Of a DNA stretch of 8,437 bases, positions 1-6,696 are shown piece by piece; the stretch's first letter is position 1, and the number at the start of each line of letters is the position of its first letter. The notes beneath the pieces are model-generated. The model had not been told where the DNA came from. It was given only the letters and a program-made list of their open reading frames with translations, and did not search any database. Position numbers and translations under genes: made by a program. Location: assembly GCA_946480545.1 (NCBI GenBank), contig CAMLKY010000059.1, positions 1 to 8,437 on the forward strand, in the 5' to 3' direction. The DNA comes from an uncultured Acidobacteriota bacterium (GTDB lineage: Bacteria; Acidobacteriota; Blastocatellia; Pyrinomonadales; Pyrinomonadaceae).

Positions 1-1
1 C

Positions 2-232
2 GCCAAGTCGACAGCGGACTTTATCGCAAAGCTGAGTATCGTCGAGGAGGAAGCAGATGAGTCGGCTTACTGGCTGGAGTTGTTGGTGGAATCGGAAATT
101 GTCCGCATAGACCGGCTTGCGAGTCTGATCGATGAGGCTAACCAGCTTGTCGCAATCATCGTTTCGGCGATCAAAACCACTAAGCAACGACGAAATCCCA
201 AATCCGAATTCCGAAATCCCAAATCCGAATGA
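2..232 (+). CDS. Four-helix-bundle protein (S23 / 23S rRNA intervening-sequence protein family), 3' part
   Basis: The 5' end is outside the window. The 76 visible residues are strongly helical and read as the last two helices of a four-helix-bundle protein. The segments EEEADESAYWLELLVES, then a helix with LASLIDEANQLVAIIVSAIKT, are hallmarks of the S23/IVP family. That family was first found inside 23S rRNA intervening sequences and is now known as widespread stand-alone genes. Its molecular role is not established; family members form oligomeric bundles, and the fold is shared with Avd of diversity-generating retroelements. The C-terminal tail after the last helix is a duplicated basic peptide (RNPKSEF then RNPKSE) encoded by a tandem DNA repeat at 191-230, probably disordered and dispensable. 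The TGA at 230-232 overlaps the dprA ATG (ATGA), so translational coupling is possible. Family assignment is fairly sure; function is unknown. Confidence 0.8.
   Translation, partial: AKSTADFIAKLSIVEEEADESAYWLELLVESEIVRIDRLASLIDEANQLVAIIVSAIKTTKQRRNPKSEFRNPKSE
191..230. repeat. Two-copy tandem repeat encoding the tail of the S23-family protein
   Basis: The 19-mer CGAAATCCCAAATCCGAAT occurs perfectly at 191-209 and 212-230, a period of 21 bases (seven codons), separated by TC. The repeat is free of stop codons in several frames. It encodes the duplicated RNPKSE tail, and its last bases AT supply the first two bases of the dprA start codon. Low-complexity tails of this type (NPKSE/IPNSEF-like) are, from memory, common at the ends of S23-family genes and in nearby spacers in several phyla, so this may be a mobile or expanding short repeat rather than selected coding sequence. 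Confidence 0.8.
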
Positions 233-1014
233 AGTCCTGGATTGCTCTCAACATGACGCCTGGCGTTGGGCCGCGGGTGGCTACGAAGCTGCTCGAGGCA
301 TTCGGCTCGCCCGGGAATGTTTTTCACGCGACAAGGTCACAGCTTGAATCACTGCGGCTTAAACCTGAAACCGTCGAAAGCATCATGGGCCGCGAGTTCG
401 ACGAGCGGGCCGCCACCGAGCTCGAACGTGTCAAACGACTCGGCGGCGACATTCTCATACTCGACGACGGCAGTTATCCGGCTATGCTCCGCGAGATCGC
501 CGATCCGCCGATAACACTCTACGTTCGCGGCGAGTGGGCCGCATCACTGGAGCTTCCCTGCGTTGCGATCATCGGGTCACGATTGTGTTCGACGTACGGA
601 ACGAATGCGGCGGAGATGCTCGCCCGCGATCTCGCATCGCGCGGTATCTGCATCGTGTCAGGTCTCGCACGCGGGATCGACACAGCCGGACATCGCGGGG
701 CGATGCGCGGCGGCGGGAAAACGGTCGGAGTGCTGGGAACCGGTATCGACGGGGCATATCCAAAGGAGAACACGCGGCTCATCAAAGAGATCCTGGATTC
801 GGGTGGCGCGGTCGTCTCACAATTCCCGCTTGGAACGCCGCCGCTCAAAGACAACTTCCCGTACCGTAACCGGATCATAAGCGGATTGAGCCTCGGCGTC
901 TTGATCATCGAAGCATCTGAACGAAGCGGCTCGCTCATCACAGCACGGCTTGCGATGGAACAGAATCGTGAAGTAATGGCCGTACCGGGCAACATAACAT
1001 CCGCGAATTCGTAG
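229..1014 (+). CDS. dprA: DNA-processing protein DprA (Smf), truncated: HhH and Rossmann domains only
   Basis: DprA binds incoming single-stranded DNA during natural transformation and loads RecA on it, in the cytoplasm. This frame gives 261 residues. An N-terminal helix-hairpin-helix/SAM-like region is at about 5-30 (ALNMTPGVGPR). The DprA Rossmann-like fold follows: IIGSR at 114-118, SGLARGID at 144-151, GTGIDGAYPKEN at 170-181, FPYRNRIISGLS at 210-221, RSGSLITA at 232-239 and VPGNI at 252-256. The ATG at 229 fits the usual N-terminus, overlaps the preceding stop, and has no clear Shine-Dalgarno, so coupling is likely. The frame stops right after NITSANS, where intact DprA continues with the conserved GTNxLIKxGA segment. 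The winged-helix domain follows in a different frame at 1011-1289. The gene is therefore broken by an out-of-frame deletion, or the assembly is wrong here. Loss of the end of the Rossmann fold probably inactivates it. Confidence 0.9.
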   Translation: MKSWIALNMTPGVGPRVATKLLEAFGSPGNVFHATRSQLESLRLKPETVESIMGREFDERAATELERVKRLGGDILILDDGSYPAMLREIADPPITLYVRGEWAASLELPCVAIIGSRLCSTYGTNAAEMLARDLASRGICIVSGLARGIDTAGHRGAMRGGGKTVGVLGTGIDGAYPKENTRLIKEILDSGGAVVSQFPLGTPPLKDNFPYRNRIISGLSLGVLIIEASERSGSLITARLAMEQNREVMAVPGNITSANS

Positions 1015-1289
1015 TCTGCGAATTGCCGAGTGAGATCGCTGCGGCGATACTGCCGCCGAAGATCGACGAAGCAAATCCGATTCAGTCCGGGTTACGAGCC
1101 CCCGCGGGTCTCGATTCCGATGAGCGTCGTGTATGGTCGCTGCTGGCGTGCGACGAAGCCACCCACATCGACGCGCTGCTTGAGTCGAGCGGTTTATCGT
1201 TCGGCGACCTGAATGCAGCCCTCGTGGCTCTGGATATTCGCGATCTGATCCGTGTTCTGCCGGGCAAACATTACGCCCGCCGCGCGTGA
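1011..1289 (+). pseudogene. dprA: Detached C-terminal winged-helix domain of DprA
   Basis: This frame carries on the DprA protein after the break. It opens with VVCELPSEIAAAIL, matching the stretch after the Rossmann fold in intact DprA, and ends with a winged-helix (DML1-like) domain, from DSDERRVWSLL through HIDALLESSGLSFGDLNAALVALDIRDLIRVLPG. In full-length DprA this domain contributes to DNA or partner binding and sits on the same chain. A TTG at 1023 is the only early in-frame start candidate and has no good ribosome binding site, so separate translation is doubtful. The codons remain clean, with no in-frame stop before 1287-1289. That fits either a very recent mutation or a sequencing or assembly fault rather than an old pseudogene. 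Confidence 0.8.
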
Positions 1290-1316
1290 GCGCTGCTGTT
1301 TTGCGATCATGTTTTT

Positions 1317-2930
1317 ATGAAGCTTCCGTTCTTCACGAATAAAACCTGGAGCATCTCCGATCTGGACGCGCCTTGGGGGCAGCGCAAGTCGATCTATTGG
1401 CACATCGTAAACCACATACACGAAGATACCCTGGGCCTTGCCGAAGGAGGCGAAACGCTTCCCGATGAGGATTTGGTTCGTGGCGACAGTCAAATAGGCT
1501 GGGCAGCAGGCGCGATCGATTCGGTACTTGGCTCGCCGCTAGAGGGGCGCTCGGCCGACAAGAAGCTGGACGACCTGCACACGGCTCTTATCGACCTCAC
1601 AAAGGAAAGCTCGAACTCGAATCTGGAACGCCTGTATAAAATTCTCACCTCGGCGAATACGATCGGGATCGTCGACTCATTTCTCGAGCGACTGGTCGAA
1701 TCGCCGCCACGAGATCAGGACCGGCTTCATTCGATCGCTTGTTGGCTGGCGATGGAATCCGCAGATCGCGAGGTCGTGAAGTTTGCGATCTCGATCATCG
1801 GCCTGTTCCGAGACCAGTCCGACCTGGATCTCCTGATGACGCTCGGCCGGCACGAAGAGTTTACTCTCTACGTTTCGGTGGCGATCCAGAACTCGGAGAC
1901 GGATGTAGAGACCAATCTATGGAAGCTGGCTCAGCACGTGCGCGGTTGGGGACGCATTCATATTGTCGAACGACTAGGTTCGACCGAGGATCCTTACATA
2001 AAAGACTGGCTGCTTCGCGAGGGCTACAGCAACGAGATAATGCACGAGTACACGGCCCTGACATGCGCCCGAGCTGGCGACTTGAGCGAGAAGGTCAAAC
2101 GCGGCGATCTCGATGATGAGTTTGTGCATTCGGCGGGTGAGATACTCACGGCGATCCTCAGCGGGTCCGGTCCGGCAGAAGGCTACGAAAGCTATCCGGA
2201 AGGCGCGGAAACCTATGAGGCATACTTGAAAGTCCTGGAGCGACGCGACAACGGTCTTGCGGCGTTGGTCTTTGTGGACCGCCTCGAGCAATTTCTCGGC
2301 AACGACGAGAATTTTGCTGATCTGTCGGATGGGTTGAAGGCTAGCTGGCAGACACGCCGGGAGCCGATGCTCAGATCGGTAAAGAACGTAAAGCAGCAAC
2401 CGGGCTGGAACGAGAAAGTCCTGGAGCAGATCGAATCTAAAGATCGCCCAACATTCTGGACGGCAACGGAATCGGCCCGAATTCTCGGGATGGATCCGTG
2501 GCCGTATTATTTCGAACGGATCAAGAGCGGCGAAGACTATTGGTGGGATGCGCTGCAAACGGATCAGCCTGAGAGAATCGACCTGCTTATCGAGCACGCT
2601 GAAAAAACGATCCCGATCGAAACCATCGCGACGGGGGCGGCCGATGATCTCGGCCTCGGCCCCGAGTACGCCGATCATCAGAAGCTCGACTGGGTACTTC
2701 AGGAGTTGCGACGTTTTCCGGGTAAGGGTCTGCGACTGATAGAAGCAGGACTTCGAAGCCCGGTGGTCCGGAACCGGAACATGGCCGTTCACGCGCTGGG
2801 CGCGATCCCGCTGGCCGAACGTGATCCGACGATCCAGAGCTGGTTAAAGAACGCTTACGCAGTCGAGCCGAATGCGGGTGCAAAGGAGTTCATGCGTAAA
2901 GTAATTGCCGGGGAAAATCCGGTGGATTAG
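1317..2930 (+). CDS. Uncharacterised 537-residue alpha-helical (HEAT-like) protein
   Basis: I do not know a proven function for this protein. It is acidic, almost wholly helical, and has no signal peptide or membrane segment, so it is probably a cytoplasmic repeat-type scaffold. The N-terminal part has WSISDLDAPWGQRKSIYWHI (11-30) and GWAAGAIDSVLG (61-72). The middle has GRHEEFTLYVSVAIQ (177-191) and a notable core, RGWGRIHIVERL followed by IKDWLLREGYSNEIMHEYTA (209-247). The layout resembles, from memory, a bacterial family often mislabelled 'limonene hydroxylase' in databases; nothing here looks like an oxygenase (no haem, flavin or metal motif). The C-terminal part, including SPVVRNRNMAVHALGAIPL (481-499), looks like a single HEAT-type repeat. 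The ATG lies 27 bases after the dprA remnant, without an obvious Shine-Dalgarno. It separates dprA from topA, which are adjacent in many genomes. Real gene: sure. Function: open. Confidence 0.85.
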   Translation: MKLPFFTNKTWSISDLDAPWGQRKSIYWHIVNHIHEDTLGLAEGGETLPDEDLVRGDSQIGWAAGAIDSVLGSPLEGRSADKKLDDLHTALIDLTKESSNSNLERLYKILTSANTIGIVDSFLERLVESPPRDQDRLHSIACWLAMESADREVVKFAISIIGLFRDQSDLDLLMTLGRHEEFTLYVSVAIQNSETDVETNLWKLAQHVRGWGRIHIVERLGSTEDPYIKDWLLREGYSNEIMHEYTALTCARAGDLSEKVKRGDLDDEFVHSAGEILTAILSGSGPAEGYESYPEGAETYEAYLKVLERRDNGLAALVFVDRLEQFLGNDENFADLSDGLKASWQTRREPMLRSVKNVKQQPGWNEKVLEQIESKDRPTFWTATESARILGMDPWPYYFERIKSGEDYWWDALQTDQPERIDLLIEHAEKTIPIETIATGAADDLGLGPEYADHQKLDWVLQELRRFPGKGLRLIEAGLRSPVVRNRNMAVHALGAIPLAERDPTIQSWLKNAYAVEPNAGAKEFMRKVIAGENPVD

Positions 2931-3011
2931 GCCCCAAAAACCGGCTCATCTGGCGACCCAATTACACGGTCATCGCTACCGGCCGAATTATCATCTAAAA
3001 ATCGTCGCGTG

Positions 3012-3041
3012 TTGACAGGGACGTAAATTAGGTGCTAGAAG
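3012..3041 (+). promoter_or_regulatory. Candidate sigma-70-type promoter of topA
   Basis: A perfect -35 hexamer TTGACA lies at 3012-3017. Eighteen bases further, TAGAAG (3036-3041) can serve as a -10, preceded by TG at 3033-3034 as in extended -10 promoters. Alternatively CTAGAA at 3035-3040 gives a 17-base spacer. It sits in the only sizeable gap of the left half, directed at topA, and would start transcription about 35 bases before the ATG, just ahead of the hairpin at 3050-3070. Called by eye; the -10 is imperfect. Confidence 0.55.
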
Positions 3042-3049
3042 TCAGAACG

Positions 3050-3080
3050 TCAGAGCCCATATTGCTCTGATATTTTTTTT
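3050..3080 (+). terminator. Terminator-like hairpin with T-tract in the topA leader (possible attenuator)
   Basis: TCAGAGC (3050-3056) and GCTCTGA (3064-3070) form a perfect 7-bp stem around a 7-base loop (CCATATT), extendable by a G-T pair (3049/3071). A run of eight Ts follows at 3073-3080. The T-run ends two bases before the topA ATG, so the structure occupies the place where a Shine-Dalgarno would be. It could end read-through from the upstream gene, attenuate topA transcription, or give a U-rich, ribosomal-protein-S1-dependent initiation site. The stem is short and only moderately GC-rich, so strength is uncertain. Confidence 0.5.
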
Positions 3081-3082
3081 CA

Positions 3083-5605
3083 ATGGGTAAGAACTTAGTA
3101 ATAGTCGAATCGCCTGCAAAGGCAAAGACGATCAACAAATATCTTGGGTCCGATTACACGGTGCTCGCGTCGATCGGTCATATCAAGGATCTGCCGGCGA
3201 AAGACCTCGGCGTCGATGTCGAAAATAATTTCGAGCCGACCTATGAGGTCATTCCCGATACCAAAAAACGCAATAATAAAAAGATAGTTTCGGAGCTGAA
3301 GAAGGCGGCGAAAGCGAGCGATGCGATCTACCTTGCAGCCGACCCGGATCGCGAGGGTGAGGCGATCTGTCAGCATCTCGCCGAGGAGATCGTTCCGAAG
3401 AAACCCGTCAAGCCGGTGTTCCGGGTGATGTTCAATGAGATCACCAAGACGGCGATCCAGGACGCTTTCAAGGAGCCGAAGCAGGTAAATAAAAACCTGG
3501 TCGACGCCCAGCAGGCTCGTCGTGTACTCGACCGGCTCGTCGGTTACAAGGTGTCGCCGATCCTATGGAAGACGATCGGCGGAAAGCTGTCGGCGGGCCG
3601 CGTTCAGACGGTCGCGGTCAGATTGGTAGTCGAGCGCGAGCGCGAGATCGAGGCGTTCGTAAAGACCGAATACTGGAGCATCATCGCGAACCTCACGGCG
3701 GCACTGCCTCCGAAGTTCGATTCGCGTCTTTATAAGATCGAGGATAAGACGGTCAAGACCGGAAAGTTCGACGAGGACGTAAAAGCGAACGAGACCCACA
3801 TCCGGACCGACGAAGAGGCGACAGCGATCGTCAACGAGGCCGGTGAGCAAACGTTTATTGTCGATTCGGTGACGACCAAAGAACGAAAGCGGAACGCAAC
3901 GCCGCCGTTCATCACCTCGAAGCTGCAGCAGGAAGCGTCGCGAAAGTTCGGCTTCGCTGTAAAGAAAACGATGATGCTCGCACAAAAGCTTTACGAGGGC
4001 ATCGAGGTTGGATCCGAAGGCGCGGTTGGCTTGATCACTTACATGCGTACCGATTCGACCCGCGTTTCCGATGCGGCCCTCGGCGAGGTCCGCGAATTCA
4101 TCGGCGGCACGTACGGCGAACGATACCTGCCGGCGAAGGCTAACTTCTATAAAGGGAAGAAGGATGCACAGGACGCTCACGAGGCGATCCGCCCGACGGA
4201 CGTCAACCGGACACCCGAAAGTCTTGCGAATAAGCTGGGGCCGGACGAGCTGAAGCTCTATCGGTTGATCTGGCAGCGCTTCGTCGCTTCACAGATGATG
4301 CCGGCGATCTTCGACCAGACGACGATCGATATCAAAGCAGGCCGGTTCCTCTTCCGTTCCACGGGATCCGTTCAGAAATTCGACGGTTTCCTGAAGGTGT
4401 ATCAGGAGGGCCGTGACGAGAAACCTGCAGAAGGCGAAGATGAGGACGAAGAACGCAGTCTGCCGCTCGTCGAGCAGGGTGAGACGTTAAAGCTCAACTC
4501 GATCACACCCGAACAGCATTTCACCGAGCCGCCGCCGCGATATTCCGAAGCGACGCTCGTAAAGGCGCTCGAAGAAAAAGGTATTGGACGGCCGTCGACG
4601 TACGCTGCGATCATGACCACGATCCAGGATCGAGAGTATGTCGAAAAGATCGAGGGTCGTTTCCACCCTACGCCGCTTGGGATGACCGTCAACGATCTGC
4701 TTGTCGAAAGCTTCGATGACATCTTCAACGAGCGGTACACGGCTCGGATGGAAGAAGAGCTGGACGAGATCGAAGACGGCAAGCTGCGGTGGCAGGATGC
4801 GTTGCGCGAGTTCTACGGTAAATTTTCGAAAGATCTGGAGATCGCCGCCGAAACGATAAAAGGCAAGAAGAAAATGTCCATCCCGACCGACGAGGTCTGC
4901 GAGCGGTGCGGCTCGAGGATGGTTATCAAGTTCGGACGGTTCGGCCAATTCCTGGCGTGCGAGAACTATCCCGAATGCCAGAACACGCGCGAGGTTACCC
5001 GGAAAGGCGACGGTGCCGCCGACGGCGACGGCAGCCCGGCTGAAGAGATCCCGGCATGCGAGCTGTGCGGCCGCGAGATGGCCCTCAAGAAGGGACGCTT
5101 TGGCTCATTCTACGGATGCACCGGATATCCCGAATGTAAGAACATCCGCAAGATCGCTAAAGGCGATCAAAAGCCTGCGGCGCCGCCAGTCCCGCTGGAA
5201 AACGAGTTTTGCCCGAAAGACGGAGCTCAGTTGGTTCGCCGCCAGGGACGCTTCGGAGAATTTATTTCGTGCTCGAACTATCCGAAGTGCGATTACGTGA
5301 AGCGCGAAACACTCGGGATCAAATGTCCAAAGTGTGGTGACGGTGAGATCGTCGTCAAGAAATCGCGTCGTGGAAAGGCTTTTTACGGGTGCTCGAACTA
5401 TCCGAAATGCGACGAGGTTTACTGGGACAAGCCGGTACAGGAGCCGTGTCCGCAGTGCGGTGCGCCGTACCTGCTGGAGAAGACCACAAAGCGCGACGGA
5501 ACCGTTCGTTATTGCAAAAACGAAGATTGTGATTATAAAATGGCCGTTGAAAATACGGAGGTTACGTCTGACAGCACTACCGGGGCCGAGGCTCCTGTCG
5601 CATAG
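3083..5605 (+). CDS. topA: DNA topoisomerase I (type IA, omega protein)
   Basis: This enzyme relaxes negative supercoils by making a transient single-strand break through a 5'-phosphotyrosine. All expected parts are present in 840 residues, close to the usual length. The Toprim domain starts at the N-terminus with VIVESPAKAKTI (Glu9) and has DPDREGE at 87-93 (Asp87, Asp89 and Glu91 as metal-site acids). The catalytic motif GLITYMRTDSTRVS carries Tyr320 and Arg322. SAGRVQT (170-176) and GIGRPSTYA (500-508) are further family motifs. Five C-terminal zinc-ribbon modules follow, with cysteines at 606/609/626/632, 659/662/679/685, 710/730/736, 748/751/770/776 and 789/792/811/816. The third module has Asp713 where its second cysteine should be. 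The ATG is fixed by the conserved N-terminus. No Shine-Dalgarno is seen; a hairpin and T-tract lie directly upstream. The stop touches the possible GTG start of the next gene. Confidence 0.98.
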   Translation: MGKNLVIVESPAKAKTINKYLGSDYTVLASIGHIKDLPAKDLGVDVENNFEPTYEVIPDTKKRNNKKIVSELKKAAKASDAIYLAADPDREGEAICQHLAEEIVPKKPVKPVFRVMFNEITKTAIQDAFKEPKQVNKNLVDAQQARRVLDRLVGYKVSPILWKTIGGKLSAGRVQTVAVRLVVEREREIEAFVKTEYWSIIANLTAALPPKFDSRLYKIEDKTVKTGKFDEDVKANETHIRTDEEATAIVNEAGEQTFIVDSVTTKERKRNATPPFITSKLQQEASRKFGFAVKKTMMLAQKLYEGIEVGSEGAVGLITYMRTDSTRVSDAALGEVREFIGGTYGERYLPAKANFYKGKKDAQDAHEAIRPTDVNRTPESLANKLGPDELKLYRLIWQRFVASQMMPAIFDQTTIDIKAGRFLFRSTGSVQKFDGFLKVYQEGRDEKPAEGEDEDEERSLPLVEQGETLKLNSITPEQHFTEPPPRYSEATLVKALEEKGIGRPSTYAAIMTTIQDREYVEKIEGRFHPTPLGMTVNDLLVESFDDIFNERYTARMEEELDEIEDGKLRWQDALREFYGKFSKDLEIAAETIKGKKKMSIPTDEVCERCGSRMVIKFGRFGQFLACENYPECQNTREVTRKGDGAADGDGSPAEEIPACELCGREMALKKGRFGSFYGCTGYPECKNIRKIAKGDQKPAAPPVPLENEFCPKDGAQLVRRQGRFGEFISCSNYPKCDYVKRETLGIKCPKCGDGEIVVKKSRRGKAFYGCSNYPKCDEVYWDKPVQEPCPQCGAPYLLEKTTKRDGTVRYCKNEDCDYKMAVENTEVTSDSTTGAEAPVA
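5269..5406 (+). repeat. Direct repeat from duplicated zinc-ribbon modules within topA
   Basis: The 18-mer GTGCTCGAACTATCCGAA occurs at 5269-5286 and again at 5389-5406, exactly 120 bases (40 residues) apart. It encodes the second half of the third and fourth zinc-ribbon modules (CSNYPK). Identity at the codon level suggests either a fairly recent module duplication or local gene conversion, as the other modules encode the same peptide pattern with different codons. Confidence 0.7.
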
Positions 5606-5619
5606 TGCGCTCCATAGGG

Positions 5620-6186
5620 ATGAACGAGAACATTCAGTTCTTACAGGCCTTTTTGAAGAATCCCGGAACTGTCGGGTCCATTACGCCAAGCTCTCCCGAG
5701 CTCGCGCGGCGCATGGTGTCGGGAATTAAGCCTGCCGAGAACAACGTAGTCCTCGAACTCGGAGTCGGGACCGGTGCCATCACTAAGTTCCTGCAGGACG
5801 TGGTTCCGAACAACGCATCCTACCTCGGCATCGAACGCACTCTAAGGAAAAATTATCCCAGCATGAAGATCGTCCGCGGCAATGCTTTGAACGCTGCGGA
5901 TATCCATTCGCGATCGGGTTTGGGTAAGGTCGGTACGATCATATGCTGCCTCCCGTTCGTGTCGATGCCGAACGAAGTCGGGGAAAAGATCTTGCTCGAG
6001 ATCGATAAGTTCATGCAGCTCGGCTGCACATTCCGCACATTTCAGTACGCACACGGCTACTACTTCCCTTCGGCTATCAAGCTTCGCGAATTCATGCGTG
6101 CCCGCTACGGCAAGTCGAAGCGCAGCCCGCTGATCGTGAAGAACGTTCCGCCCGCTTACACACTTACCTGGTCGACCGTGAGTTAA
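5620..6186 (+). CDS. PmtA-like SAM-dependent methyltransferase (phospholipid N-methyltransferase type)
   Basis: This is a 188-residue class I methyltransferase by its glycine-rich SAM motif VVLELGVGTGAITKFL (about 43-58) and the following acidic strand end YLGIE. The opening FLKNPGTVGSITPSS (11-25), CCLPFVSMP after the central strands and the closing NVPPAYTLTW match the family of Rhodobacter-type phosphatidylethanolamine N-methyltransferase (PmtA) and its relatives. The same fold is shared with KsgA/Erm rRNA dimethylases, so the lipid substrate is inference. I chose the ATG at 5620 because it gives the usual short lead before FLKNP; a GTG at 5605, overlapping the topA stop, is the alternative and adds five residues. 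Neither has a clear Shine-Dalgarno, and coupling to topA is likely. The segment after GIE is about eight residues shorter than I expect. The stop overlaps that of the opposite-strand thioredoxin gene. Confidence 0.82.
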   Translation: MNENIQFLQAFLKNPGTVGSITPSSPELARRMVSGIKPAENNVVLELGVGTGAITKFLQDVVPNNASYLGIERTLRKNYPSMKIVRGNALNAADIHSRSGLGKVGTIICCLPFVSMPNEVGEKILLEIDKFMQLGCTFRTFQYAHGYYFPSAIKLREFMRARYGKSKRSPLIVKNVPPAYTLTWSTVS

Positions 6187-6677
6187 TTTTTGCCGATCAG
6201 TTTTTCGAGATCTGCCCGCAAGAGCTTCTCGGGCACCGCACCCTTATACGTTTGCGCGAGCCGGCCCTCGGCATCGATCACGAGAGTCATCGGGACGTTC
6301 TCCAGCTTGAAGAACGGTGATTCCGCCTCGGGTAAGAGGATCGGATAGTTAACCTTGTACTCGGCTGCAAACTTGGCCACCAGAGGGCTGCCCGGGTCGT
6401 CGAGCGAAACACCCGCGACACTCACGCCGCGCATCTTGTACTCTTCTGCGATCTTCACCAGATACGGGACCTCAGTTCGGCAGGGCCCACACCAAGTTGC
6501 CCAGAAATTCAAAACGAGGATGCGGCCACGGTTGTCGTGCAAGCTCCAGGGTTTTCCATCCGTCGTGGTAAACGTTAGGTTCGGCGCAACCGGCCTACTG
6601 CCTTCGGCCTGCGCGGCGACCATACCCGACAAGAACAACAGACATGAGACGCCGAATATGAGTAGACGAAGTTTCAT
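6183..6677 (-). CDS. TlpA-type thioredoxin-fold thiol-disulfide oxidoreductase, exported
   Basis: The 164-residue protein starts with a classic signal peptide (MKLRLLIFGVSCLLFLSGMV, then AAQA as a probable signal peptidase I site near residue 24). A thioredoxin-fold domain of the TlpA/ResA/AhpC-TSA type follows. The active site is WCGPC (Cys63 and Cys66) in FWATWCGPC, with the cis-proline in VPMTLVID (Pro129). Such proteins reduce or shuffle disulfides outside the cytoplasm, for example in cytochrome c maturation; the partner here is unknown. I chose the ATG at 6677 rather than an upstream one at 6749 because it begins the signal peptide exactly and has AAAGGA three bases ahead of it. The gene diverges from a DoxX-family gene across a 60-bp gap with an inverted repeat, and its stop overlaps the convergent methyltransferase stop. 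Confidence 0.93.
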   Translation of the reverse strand: MKLRLLIFGVSCLLFLSGMVAAQAEGSRPVAPNLTFTTTDGKPWSLHDNRGRILVLNFWATWCGPCRTEVPYLVKIAEEYKMRGVSVAGVSLDDPGSPLVAKFAAEYKVNYPILLPEAESPFFKLENVPMTLVIDAEGRLAQTYKGAVPEKLLRADLEKLIGKN

Positions 6678-6680
6678 CGA

Positions 6681-6686
6681 TCCTTT
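6681..6686 (-). promoter_or_regulatory. Ribosome binding site deciding the thioredoxin gene start
   Basis: On the minus strand this reads AAAGGA, three bases before the ATG at 6677-6675. It supports the shorter start that begins with the signal peptide, and is the clearest Shine-Dalgarno in the window. Confidence 0.6.
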
Positions 6687-6696
6687 GATGTAAAAT

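Noticed and set aside
191..230. CRISPR-like repeat
   Set aside because: Only two 19-bp copies with a 2-base gap; there is no spacer structure and no cas gene.
1003..1024. Direct repeat GCGAATT (1003-1009 and 1018-1024) as the scar of the dprA deletion
   Set aside because: Both copies are still present and flank retained sequence; a repeat-mediated deletion would have left one copy. The break more likely lies near 1008-1011.
990..1030. Programmed ribosomal frameshift in dprA
   Set aside because: There is no slippery sequence, and about 19-20 conserved residues would still be missing after any shift.
1974..2792. Long minus-strand open frame (272 codons) inside the 537-residue gene
   Set aside because: Its translation shows no recognisable domain, and the plus-strand frame has coherent helical protein features and family-like motifs; it is a GC-driven shadow.
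2931..3011. Terminator or small RNA after the 537-residue gene
   Set aside because: Only weak 4-bp inverted matches around CGGT/ACCG and no T-run; nothing convincing before the topA promoter.
3563..4180. Minus-strand open frame within topA
   Set aside because: It lies opposite the catalytic core of an unmistakable TopA and has no own motifs or ribosome binding site.
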